A DNA stretch of 64,000 nucleotides. It comes from Aureisphaera sp963669405 (GTDB lineage: Bacteria; Bacteroidota; Bacteroidia; Flavobacteriales; Flavobacteriaceae). The notes below the pieces were generated by a model. The model was given only the letters and a program-made list of their open reading frames with translations, searched no databases and was not told the DNA's origin. A program made the translations under genes and the position numbers. Below, in pieces: positions 43,544 through 51,372 of the stretch. Positions within the stretch are counted from its first letter, which is position 1. Every line of letters begins with the position of its first letter. The stretch lies in the NCBI GenBank assembly GCA_963669405.2, contig CAXXHF010000002.1:1550001-1614000 (forward strand). The letters are read 5' to 3'.

Positions 43544-44959
43544 ATGCTATTGAAAAAGAAAAAGTTCATATTATTAATGGTACTCATGGTTTGGGCTGGT
43601 CTCATCTCTACTTCTTGTGGTGGAGATGACCCAGATCCTACCGATGATACTACAGTTGACCCAGATCCAGACCCAGATCCTGATCCAGACCCTTCCGGGT
43701 TTTTGGGTGAACTTGACTATGTTAAAACCTTTGGCGGAAGTAATATAGATGAAGCCAACGACGTTGTCGAAGCTGACGATGGTGATTATGTAATTATTGG
43801 TTCTACAAAAAGTACTGATGGTGACATTACCGATAAATCCGATTCAAGTAACGATTTTTGGGTGCTTAAAGTAAGCCCTCAGGGTCAGCTGGTATGGAGC
43901 AAAACCTATGGTGGATCCAATGATGATGAAGGATATGCTATTAATAAAACCAATGACGGAGGTTATATCCTAATTGGCTATAGCAGAAGTAGTGATGGAG
44001 ATGTAGGTGGAAATGAAGGCTTCCAAGACATTTGGATAGTTAAAATTGATGGTAGTGGAAACCTACAATGGGAAACACATCACGGATTCCTAGGGGGAGA
44101 ACAAGGACTTAGTGTTGTCCAAACCAACGATGGTGGATATTTTGCAGTAGGATTTCTTGATCTAGTAGGAAGTGGTGGTGACGGGGATGATTTTTCATCA
44201 GGAACCTCCAGAAATAGTCTACACGGTCTAGGAGAATATTGGGGGATTAAATTGGATGCTGACGGAAACAAAGAATGGCGCCGTTATTATGGTGGTACTA
44301 ATAATGACAGAAGTTACGATGTAGTACAAACATCTGATAATGGATTTCTTCTAGTAGGAGCAGCAGAAAGTAGTGATTTTGACATTACAGACGATAAAGG
44401 TTCTTATGATTATTGGGCCATTAAAGTAAATGCTCAAGGAGAAAAACAATGGGCCAAATCATTTGGTGGTTCAGAAATTGACAATGGCTTTAATGTGACC
44501 GAGACTACCGATGGTAATTTTATAATTGTAGGCGACACCCGTAGTAATGATCAAGATGTTTCCAACTTAAAAGGGAATGCAGATCTTTGGGGTGTAAAAT
44601 TCTCCAGCTCTGATGGAGCAATTATCTGGGAACGAACTTATGGTGGAACCCAATTCGATTCTGCCCAAAGTATTGTAGCTATGGATAATGGAAAATATGT
44701 AATAGCTGGTTCTACACGTAGTGTAGACGGTGATGTTTCCGAAAATAACGGTCAAAACGATGCATGGATCCTAGTCATTAATGAAAGTGGCGTTCCTCAA
44801 TTTGAAATGAACATAGGAGGCTCTGAATTAGACTTTGGAAATGGTGCATTAGAAACCTCAGATAATAAACTTATTCTTGTTGGAGAAACTGACAGTAATG
44901 ATGTAGACATTCCCCAAAACCAAGGTATCAAAGACTTAATGATAGCGAAGATTAAATAA
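43544..44959 (+). CDS. seven-repeat beta-propeller lipoprotein
   Basis: A 471-residue lipoprotein (LISTSC, Cys25) followed by GGDDPDPTDD and a run of Asp-Pro pairs, an acidic start that fits surface export plus a stiff linker. Seven repeats of about 55-65 residues follow. Each has the form GGS..D.......T.DGGY...G...S.D.D......D.W..K....G...W, for example GGSNDDEGYAINKTNDGGYI, GGTNNDRSYDVVQTSDNGFL and GGTQFDSAQSIVAMDNGKYV. Seven such repeats fit a seven-bladed propeller. The third repeat has an insert (GDGDDFSSGTSRNSLHGLGE). The function is unknown. Confidence 0.82.
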   Translation: MLLKKKKFILLMVLMVWAGLISTSCGGDDPDPTDDTTVDPDPDPDPDPDPSGFLGELDYVKTFGGSNIDEANDVVEADDGDYVIIGSTKSTDGDITDKSDSSNDFWVLKVSPQGQLVWSKTYGGSNDDEGYAINKTNDGGYILIGYSRSSDGDVGGNEGFQDIWIVKIDGSGNLQWETHHGFLGGEQGLSVVQTNDGGYFAVGFLDLVGSGGDGDDFSSGTSRNSLHGLGEYWGIKLDADGNKEWRRYYGGTNNDRSYDVVQTSDNGFLLVGAAESSDFDITDDKGSYDYWAIKVNAQGEKQWAKSFGGSEIDNGFNVTETTDGNFIIVGDTRSNDQDVSNLKGNADLWGVKFSSSDGAIIWERTYGGTQFDSAQSIVAMDNGKYVIAGSTRSVDGDVSENNGQNDAWILVINESGVPQFEMNIGGSELDFGNGALETSDNKLILVGETDSNDVDIPQNQGIKDLMIAKIK

Positions 44960-45018
44960 ACAACAACGTAGCTTACCCATAATAATAAACCTTAACCTAT
45001 AAATTCAAAAAAAAGAAA

Positions 45019-45828
45019 ATGAAAAATTTGAGAAAAATTGCAATGCTACTTATTGCTACGGTTGTTCTTGTGAGTTGTAATAATGATGATGATTCAACAC
45101 CTGTAAATGTAACCGTAGACTTTAACTTTACACATAACTTTGATGGAACTGCTATCCAAAATGCTGACTATGAGACGACCTCATACACTAATGCCAATGG
45201 AGAAAGCTTAAAATTATCGAAGTTAGTATATTTAATTTCAGACATTACTTTTACAGCTTCTGATGGAACTGTATATGCAGCAGAAGATTACAACCTAGTC
45301 AATGCACGTACTGAAAGTAATATTAATTTCACACCTGGCGTTGATCTTCCAAAAGGAGATTATACAGTTTCCTTTACCTTCGGATTTGATGATGAAGATA
45401 ATGACAAGGATGGTGGTTATGCAGACCTAAACACATCTGATGGTGGTTGGGGAGTACCTGGACCTCTTGGTGGAGGATACCACTATATGCGTATGGAAGG
45501 AACCTATGTAAACACTATCGGTGTAGATAACACCTTCCAGTACCACACAATTAGAGCCAATAGACATGCTACAATGCCTCCAGGACCTGGAACACTTGAG
45601 GAGTTAACAGACACTTCTTTTACCGTAAACTTAGGAACTGTGACTGTAGGAAGCACCACATCTGTAGAAGTACAAATGGACGTATCTCAATGGTTTGAAA
45701 ACCCAAATCTTTGGGATCTTAACACTTGGTTTACAGTGCTTATGCCAAATTATGAAGCACAGTTAGACATGAGTGAAAATGGTGCCGCTGGAGTGTTTAG
45801 TTTAGGAACTGTAACTACTGAAGATTAA
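45019..45828 (+). CDS. MbnP-like copper-binding family lipoprotein
   Basis: A 269-residue lipoprotein (VVLVSC, Cys20) with an acidic tail after the Cys (NNDDDS). The body fits the MbnP-like domain: VDFNFTHNFDG, LKLSKLVYLISDITFTASDG, YHYMRMEGTY and FQYHTIRANRH, then a second beta half. Candidate ligands are H39, H155, H176 and H183, with Trp144, Trp225, Trp232 and Trp237 as possible oxidation sites. In methanotrophs, MbnP binds copper only after MbnH converts one of its Trp residues to kynurenine. The di-heme partner gene follows after 4 bases. That this protein binds copper is inferred. Confidence 0.82.
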   Translation: MKNLRKIAMLLIATVVLVSCNNDDDSTPVNVTVDFNFTHNFDGTAIQNADYETTSYTNANGESLKLSKLVYLISDITFTASDGTVYAAEDYNLVNARTESNINFTPGVDLPKGDYTVSFTFGFDDEDNDKDGGYADLNTSDGGWGVPGPLGGGYHYMRMEGTYVNTIGVDNTFQYHTIRANRHATMPPGPGTLEELTDTSFTVNLGTVTVGSTTSVEVQMDVSQWFENPNLWDLNTWFTVLMPNYEAQLDMSENGAAGVFSLGTVTTED

Positions 45829-45832
45829 TTTT

Positions 45833-46906
45833 ATGAAAAAATACTGGAAATATTTGGGTGTATGTTTGTTAGTTGTGATTGCTTCATCTTGTGAAGATAA
45901 TGATGACAATGGGCCAACATACACCCCTACTCCAGTAACTCTAGAGATCCCTCAAGTATTTGAGGGAAAACTATTACCCCCTGTAATTCCTACAGACAAT
46001 CCCCTTACTGAAGAGGGCATTGCTCTTGGGAAAAAATTGTTTTTCGATCCCATTCTCTCTGCAGATAATACACAAGCTTGTGCCGATTGTCACCGTCCAG
46101 AAAATGCTTTTTCCGATCCGCGACAATTTAGTATAGGAATTAATGGTGATGTTGGAACCAGGCAATCCATGCCGCTTTTTAATATGGCCTGGAATTTTGA
46201 AGATAAATTTTTCTGGGATGGGCGTGCACTAACCCTAGAAAATCAAATCTTTCAGCCTGTCACCAACCCAATTGAAATGAACAATACATGGCCCAATGCT
46301 GAAAACACATTGCAGGCCGATTCGGAATATCCCGAACTTTTTGAAAAAGCCTTTGGCACCAGTACCGTAGATTCTGTTTTGGTAAGCAAAGCCATCGCTC
46401 AATTTTTAAGAACCTTGGTTTCAGCTAATTCTAAATTTGATCGTTTTCAATTAGGATTAGAAGAACTTACTCCTGAAGAAGAAAATGGCTTGACCATATT
46501 TTTAGATGAAGGACGTGGAGATTGTTTCCATTGCCATGGTCTACCTGCCAATCCGCTTTGGACAGATAATATCTTCCACAATAATGGTATGGATGAAATT
46601 ATTACAGATTTAGGCTTTGGTGGTTTCACAGGTGATCCTAGAGAATTTGGGCACTTTAAGTCCCCTAGTCTTCGTAATTTGGCTTTTACAGCTCCATATA
46701 TGCATGACGGTCGCTTTGAAACCATAGACGAAGTTATTAACCATTATAGTGAAGGTTTGGTTTTCTCTGAAACCATAGACCCACTAATGAAAAATATTTC
46801 CACGGGTGGTGCGCACATGAGTGAAAGCGATAAAGCCGATCTTAAAGCATTCTTGCTTTCCCTTTCTGATGAAAGCTTCATTAACAATCCCGATTTTCAA
46901 GAATAG
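45833..46906 (+). CDS. MbnH-like di-heme cytochrome c peroxidase family protein
   Basis: A 357-residue lipoprotein (VVIASSC, Cys20, followed by EDNDDN) with two haem c sites, CADCH (83-87) and CFHCH (231-235), and the family's APYMHDGRFETIDEVINHY at 287-305. The layout is that of the bacterial cytochrome c peroxidase/MauG superfamily. Next to an MbnP-like gene it belongs in the MbnH group, which oxidises Trp in its partner rather than reducing peroxide for protection. The acidic tail after the Cys suggests the outer surface, unusual for a haem enzyme of this kind. Last gene of the cluster. Confidence 0.88.
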   Translation: MKKYWKYLGVCLLVVIASSCEDNDDNGPTYTPTPVTLEIPQVFEGKLLPPVIPTDNPLTEEGIALGKKLFFDPILSADNTQACADCHRPENAFSDPRQFSIGINGDVGTRQSMPLFNMAWNFEDKFFWDGRALTLENQIFQPVTNPIEMNNTWPNAENTLQADSEYPELFEKAFGTSTVDSVLVSKAIAQFLRTLVSANSKFDRFQLGLEELTPEEENGLTIFLDEGRGDCFHCHGLPANPLWTDNIFHNNGMDEIITDLGFGGFTGDPREFGHFKSPSLRNLAFTAPYMHDGRFETIDEVINHYSEGLVFSETIDPLMKNISTGGAHMSESDKADLKAFLLSLSDESFINNPDFQE

Positions 46907-47022
46907 GGTAATCATCGTATTTAGAAAACCCTCTCTTTTCAGAACTTGTTAATTATTATATAAATCTATAGTGACATAAGCTTTTAATGTATCTAGCATA
47001 TGGTTTAAAATGCTATTTGCAG

Positions 47023-47030
47023 TATATTTG
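47023..47030 (+). promoter_or_regulatory. -7 box and repeated TATTTGCAG upstream of the suf operon
   Basis: TATATTTG (47023-47030) matches TAnnTTTG exactly, 28 bases before the sufA-type ATG. It overlaps a short direct repeat, TATTTGCAG (47014-47022) and TATTTGCAG (47025-47033). No clear -33 TTG is present. The repeat could be a regulator site, but this is speculative. Confidence 0.35.
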
Positions 47031-47058
47031 CAGTCCTAATTTAGAATAACTCTATATA

Positions 47059-47388
47059 ATGATAAAGGTAAGTGAAAGTGCAAAAGACAAGATTTCTCAG
47101 TTAATGAGTGAGGAAGGCTTTAATATTGCCAATGATTTTGTACGGGTTGGAGTTAAAAGTGGAGGTTGTTCTGGATTATCATACGAACTTAAGTTTGACA
47201 ACAAGCATGCAGATTCGGACAAATTGTTCGAGGACAATCTTGTAAAAATTATTGTAGACAAAAAAAGCTTTTTATACTTGGTAGGAACCACTTTAGAATA
47301 TAGTGGTGGACTTAATGGTAAAGGATTTGTTTTTAATAATCCAAATGCCAATAGGACCTGCGGTTGTGGCGAAAGTTTTTCATTATAA
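47059..47388 (+). CDS. sufA: HesB/IscA-family iron-sulfur carrier
   Basis: A 109-residue A-type carrier that passes iron-sulfur clusters from the scaffold to target proteins. The three ligand Cys are in VKSGGCSGLSYEL and near the end in RTCGCGESFSL. It begins the SUF cluster and is followed by sufB after 14 bases. The normal length is about 107-125 residues. Confidence 0.94.
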   Translation: MIKVSESAKDKISQLMSEEGFNIANDFVRVGVKSGGCSGLSYELKFDNKHADSDKLFEDNLVKIIVDKKSFLYLVGTTLEYSGGLNGKGFVFNNPNANRTCGCGESFSL

Positions 47389-47402
47389 CGTTGCTGAAGA
47401 AA

Positions 47403-48851
47403 ATGGGAAAATTCACTGAAGACGACTTAAAGAAAGAGCTCGAGACCAAAGAATATGAGTACGGATTCTATACAGACATAGAATCGGAAACGTTTCCTGT
47501 AGGTCTTGACGAAAACATAGTCCGTGCCATTTCAGAAAAGAAAAATGAACCCGAATGGATGACCGAATGGCGTTTGGAAGCCTTTCAAATCTGGAAGGAA
47601 ATGGAAGAACCCGAATGGGCCAATGTTCAATATGAGAAACCTAATTTTCAGAATATCTCCTATTATTCAGCGCCTTCCACAAAGCCCAAATACGATAGTA
47701 TAGATGAAGTAGATCCAGAGTTGTTGGAAACTTTTAACAAACTGGGGATATCATTAGAAGAGCAAAAAAAATTGGCAGGTGTTGCCGTAGACATTGTGAT
47801 GGACTCTGTTTCTGTAGCAACTACCTTCAAAGATACTTTAGCAGAAAAAGGAATTATTTTCTGTTCCATTTCTGAAGCTATTCAAGAACATCCAGAATTG
47901 GTTAAAAAACATATAGGCAGCATAGTTCCTAGAAAAGATAATTTCTATGCTGCATTAAACAGTGCTGTATTTAGTGACGGTTCCTTCTGTTACATTCCAA
48001 AAGGAGTTCGTTGTCCAATGGAACTTTCCACTTATTTTAGGATAAACCAAGCAGGTACAGGACAGTTTGAGCGTACTTTGGTCATTGCAGATGAAGGAAG
48101 TTACGTGAGTTATCTAGAAGGTTGTACAGCTCCTTCTAGAGACGAAAACCAATTGCATGCTGCCGTTGTAGAGTTAATTGCTTTGGATGACGCAGAAATA
48201 AAATATTCCACTGTCCAAAACTGGTTCCCTGGCAACAAAGATGGCAAGGGAGGAGTGTTCAACTTTGTGACCAAAAGAGGTCTCTGTGAGAAAAATGCAA
48301 AAATATCCTGGACCCAAGTGGAGACAGGAAGTGCTGTAACCTGGAAATATCCCAGTTGTGTTCTTAAAGGAGACAACTCCATTGGAGAATTTTATTCCAT
48401 TGCTGTTACCAACAATTATCAACAGGCAGATACTGGTACCAAAATGATTCACTTGGGAAAAAACACCAAGAGTACTATTATTTCTAAAGGGATTTCTGCC
48501 GGAAAATCACAAAACAGTTATCGTGGATTGGTAAAAATCAATTCCCGAGCAGACAACGCTAGGAATTTCTCCCAATGTGATTCCTTACTTATGGGAAATA
48601 ATTGTGGTGCGCATACCTTCCCTTATATTGAAGCCAATAATAAATCGGCTCAAATAGAACATGAAGCTACCACCAGTAAAATTGGAGAAGATCAGATTTT
48701 CTATTGCAATCAACGAGGAATCGATACGGAAAAAGCCATTGCTCTTATCGTAAATGGTTTTAGTAAAGAAGTACTAAACAAGCTTCCTATGGAATTTGCT
48801 GTAGAAGCCCAAAAACTATTAGAAATAAGCCTTGAAGGCTCTGTAGGATAA
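47403..48851 (+). CDS. sufB: Fe-S cluster assembly scaffold protein SufB
   Basis: About 482 residues from the ATG at 47403 (MGKFTEDDLKKELETKEYEYG). An upstream in-frame Met at 47364 lies inside the sufA-type gene and is not credible. SufB is the main scaffold of the SufBCD complex. Family segments include IVPRKDNFYAALNSAVFSDGSF, YLEGCTAPSRDENQLHAAVVEL, QVETGSAVTWKYPSCVLKGD, IISKGISAGKSQNSYRGLV and CGAHTFPYIEANNKSAQIEHEA, written here in part. It probably uses its C-terminal core Cys to bind the nascent cluster. Cytoplasmic. Confidence 0.96.
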   Translation: MGKFTEDDLKKELETKEYEYGFYTDIESETFPVGLDENIVRAISEKKNEPEWMTEWRLEAFQIWKEMEEPEWANVQYEKPNFQNISYYSAPSTKPKYDSIDEVDPELLETFNKLGISLEEQKKLAGVAVDIVMDSVSVATTFKDTLAEKGIIFCSISEAIQEHPELVKKHIGSIVPRKDNFYAALNSAVFSDGSFCYIPKGVRCPMELSTYFRINQAGTGQFERTLVIADEGSYVSYLEGCTAPSRDENQLHAAVVELIALDDAEIKYSTVQNWFPGNKDGKGGVFNFVTKRGLCEKNAKISWTQVETGSAVTWKYPSCVLKGDNSIGEFYSIAVTNNYQQADTGTKMIHLGKNTKSTIISKGISAGKSQNSYRGLVKINSRADNARNFSQCDSLLMGNNCGAHTFPYIEANNKSAQIEHEATTSKIGEDQIFYCNQRGIDTEKAIALIVNGFSKEVLNKLPMEFAVEAQKLLEISLEGSVG

Positions 48852-48873
48852 ACACTAAAAAACAATACCAATA

Positions 48874-49281
48874 ATGAAAAAATCACTTTTACTTCTAACA
48901 TTAGCTTTATCATTTGTCGTTTTTTCTTGTAAAAATTCTGAAGAAAAAACAGCCTCACAAGAAGAAACTCCAAAGTTGTTGGATCAGGAATACAATATCT
49001 ATAGTGGGGAATTTATTTACTTGGCAGATGGTGCTGTACTAAAAGGCAGCAACTTTATTTATGGGGTTACCTTAGATGAAATGGCAGAAGAATTGGCAAA
49101 AAAAGTAGCTCCTGTTAAAAAGGAAGATTATGATATGGTCCCTGTAGTTGTAAAAGGGGCATTGAGTAAAAAGCCAGAAGGAGAAGAAGGTTGGGAAGAG
49201 ATCTTAACAATTAAGGAGATTATTAATGTAAGTGACGTTCCCGCAGAAGCAGATATAAAAATTGAAGAAACGAATAGTTAA
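48874..49281 (+). CDS. lipoprotein of unknown function between sufB and sufC
   Basis: A 135-residue predicted lipoprotein (SFVVFSC, Cys19, followed by KNSEEKTASQEE). The rest is acidic and includes LLDQEYNIYSGEFIYLADGAVL, KGSNFIYGVTLDEMAEEL, KKEDYDMVPVVVKG and GWEEILTIKEIINVSDVP. The C-terminal part looks like a small beta-rich domain. It is 22 bases after sufB and 1 base before the sufC start, so it is transcribed with them, although its product is exported and SUF works in the cytoplasm. I do not recognise a function. Confidence 0.72.
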   Translation: MKKSLLLLTLALSFVVFSCKNSEEKTASQEETPKLLDQEYNIYSGEFIYLADGAVLKGSNFIYGVTLDEMAEELAKKVAPVKKEDYDMVPVVVKGALSKKPEGEEGWEEILTIKEIINVSDVPAEADIKIEETNS

Positions 49282-49282
49282 T

Positions 49283-50032
49283 ATGCTACAAATAAAAAAC
49301 TTACACGCAAGCGTAGAGGAGAAAGATATCCTAAAAGGGATCGATCTTGAAGTAAAGGCTGGGGAAGTACATGCCATTATGGGGCCTAACGGTTCTGGTA
49401 AAAGTACTTTTGCTTCGGTAGTTGCCGGTAAGGAAGAATTTGAAATTACAGAAGGAGATGTTCTACTGAATGGTCAGGATATTTCTGAATTAGATCCTGA
49501 AGAAAGAGCACACCAAGGTGTTTTCCTTTCTTTTCAGTATCCTGTTGAAATACCTGGCGTTACTGTAACCAATTTTATTAAAACAGCCATTAATGAAACT
49601 CGCAAGGCAAAAGGAATGGATGACATGCCTGCAAGTGAAATGCTGAAGAAAATAAAAGAGAAAGCAGAACTTTTGGAAATAGACAGAAAATTTCTTTCCC
49701 GTTCTTTAAACGAAGGATTTTCAGGAGGAGAAAAGAAACGAAATGAGATTTTCCAAATGGCTATGATGGAACCTAAATTGGCTATCCTAGACGAGACCGA
49801 TTCAGGCTTAGATATCGATGCTCTTAAGATTGTTGCCAATGGAGTAAACAAATTAAAGAGTGATGATAACGCTGTCATTGTAATTACACACTACCAACGT
49901 TTGTTAGATTATATCGTGCCTGACTACGTTCATGTACTTATGGATGGAAAAATCGTAAAATCGGGAGCCAAAGAACTCGCATACGAATTGGAAGAAAAAG
50001 GATACGACTGGATCAAGGAAGAATTGGTATAA
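49283..50032 (+). CDS. sufC: Fe-S assembly ATPase SufC
   Basis: About 249 residues from the ATG at 49283 (MLQIKNLHASVEEKDILKGI). A 7-codon upstream extension is rejected. An ABC ATPase with Walker A MGPNGSGKSTFASVVAG, signature LNEGFSGGEKKRNEI and Walker B LAILDETDSGLDIDAL, then the H-loop ITHYQRLLDYI. It drives the SufBCD scaffold complex. It starts one base after the preceding stop and is followed by sufD after 13 bases. Confidence 0.97.
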   Translation: MLQIKNLHASVEEKDILKGIDLEVKAGEVHAIMGPNGSGKSTFASVVAGKEEFEITEGDVLLNGQDISELDPEERAHQGVFLSFQYPVEIPGVTVTNFIKTAINETRKAKGMDDMPASEMLKKIKEKAELLEIDRKFLSRSLNEGFSGGEKKRNEIFQMAMMEPKLAILDETDSGLDIDALKIVANGVNKLKSDDNAVIVITHYQRLLDYIVPDYVHVLMDGKIVKSGAKELAYELEEKGYDWIKEELV

Positions 50033-50045
50033 AGACAAGCTAAAA

Positions 50046-51359
50046 ATGAGCTTAAAAGAAAAGTTATTATCGTCCTATTTGGCTTTCGAAGATCATTTGG
50101 AAGTAGACTCTCCTATTCATGATCTTAGATCGCAAGCGATCAAAAAATTTGAAGTTCAAGGATTTCCTTCAAAAAAAGAAGAAGCCTGGAAGTACACTTC
50201 GTTGAATTCTCTACTGAAAGAGGATTATAGCATTTTCCCAAAAAAGGAAAATACCCTCGAAATAAAAGATGTAAAGAAGTACTTCCTTCATGATGTAGAT
50301 ACCTATAAAATTGTTTTTGTAGATGGTGTCTATAGTTCTTTTTTATCTGAAACCACACATGACGGTATGGATGTGTGCTTGCTTTCCTCTGCCTTGAGCA
50401 AAGACAAGTACAAGCCCGTTATCGAGGCCTATTATAACAAAGCTGCCAAAGAAAGTAGTCTAACATCTCTTAATACCGCTTTTGCCAAAGAGGGAGCCTA
50501 TATCTATATTCCTAAGCACACAGAGGTTGAAAAGCCAATCGAGGTAATTAATTTTGCCACCGGAAATGAAGCAGCAATGTTCTTGCAACCAAGAAATCTT
50601 ATCGTGGTTGAGGAGAATGCACATGTTCAAATTATTGAACGTCATCAAAGCCTTTCAGACAATGCTGTGTTCACCAATTCGGTTACCGAAATCTTTGCTG
50701 AAAAACGTGCGTTTGTGGATTATTATAAAATCCAAAACGATCGCATTACTGCTTCTCTTATAGACCATACCCATATAAAGCAAGAGCGTGATAGTATTTG
50801 TAAAGTACATACCTTTTCCTTTGGCGGAAAATTGATTCGCAATAACCTCAACTTCTACCAACATGGAGAACACTGTGACTCTGTCTTGAATGGAATCACC
50901 ATATTGGAAGGAAAACAACATGTAGACCACAATACCTTAGTACACCATATTGCTCCCAATTGTGAAAGTCATCAAGACTACAAAGGAATTTTTGACGATA
51001 ATGCAACAGGTGTATTCAATGGAAAAGTATATGTAGAAAGAGAAGCTCAAAAACTGGATGCTTTTCAGCAAAACAACAATATACTTATTAGTGATAAGGC
51101 TACCATTAATGCCAAGCCCCAATTGGAAATCTTTGCAGATGACGTAAAATGTTCTCATGGATGCACCATCGGGCAATTGGATGAAGAAGCGTTGTTTTAC
51201 CTACGTTCCCGTGGAATTGCAAAAAAAGAAGCGCAGGCTTTGTTAATGTATGCTTTCGCGAACAATGTTTTGGAAAGTGTAAAAATCCCTGAACTCAAAC
51301 AGCGTATCAATAAATTGATCGCTAAAAAGATTGGTGTTAACCTAGGTTTCGATCTGTAA
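50046..51359 (+). CDS. sufD: Fe-S cluster assembly protein SufD
   Basis: A 437-residue paralog of SufB with the beta-helix core, including LNGITILEGKQHVDHNTLVHH, GVFNGKVYVEREAQKLDAFQ, QLEIFADDVKCSHGCTIGQLD and LRSRGIAKKEAQALLMYAF. It forms the SufBCD complex and helps acquire iron. Normal length. Followed by sufS after 13 bases. Confidence 0.96.
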   Translation: MSLKEKLLSSYLAFEDHLEVDSPIHDLRSQAIKKFEVQGFPSKKEEAWKYTSLNSLLKEDYSIFPKKENTLEIKDVKKYFLHDVDTYKIVFVDGVYSSFLSETTHDGMDVCLLSSALSKDKYKPVIEAYYNKAAKESSLTSLNTAFAKEGAYIYIPKHTEVEKPIEVINFATGNEAAMFLQPRNLIVVEENAHVQIIERHQSLSDNAVFTNSVTEIFAEKRAFVDYYKIQNDRITASLIDHTHIKQERDSICKVHTFSFGGKLIRNNLNFYQHGEHCDSVLNGITILEGKQHVDHNTLVHHIAPNCESHQDYKGIFDDNATGVFNGKVYVEREAQKLDAFQQNNNILISDKATINAKPQLEIFADDVKCSHGCTIGQLDEEALFYLRSRGIAKKEAQALLMYAFANNVLESVKIPELKQRINKLIAKKIGVNLGFDL

Positions 51360-51372
51360 AAACCAATTATTT

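Noticed and set aside
43640..43690. Short repetitive stretch as a possible CRISPR or microsatellite
   Set aside because: It encodes Asp-Pro pairs within a lipoprotein linker and has no spacers.
45833..46906. Plain protective cytochrome c peroxidase
   Set aside because: The gene is 4 bases after an MbnP-like gene, which fits the MbnH group better, although peroxidase activity cannot be excluded.
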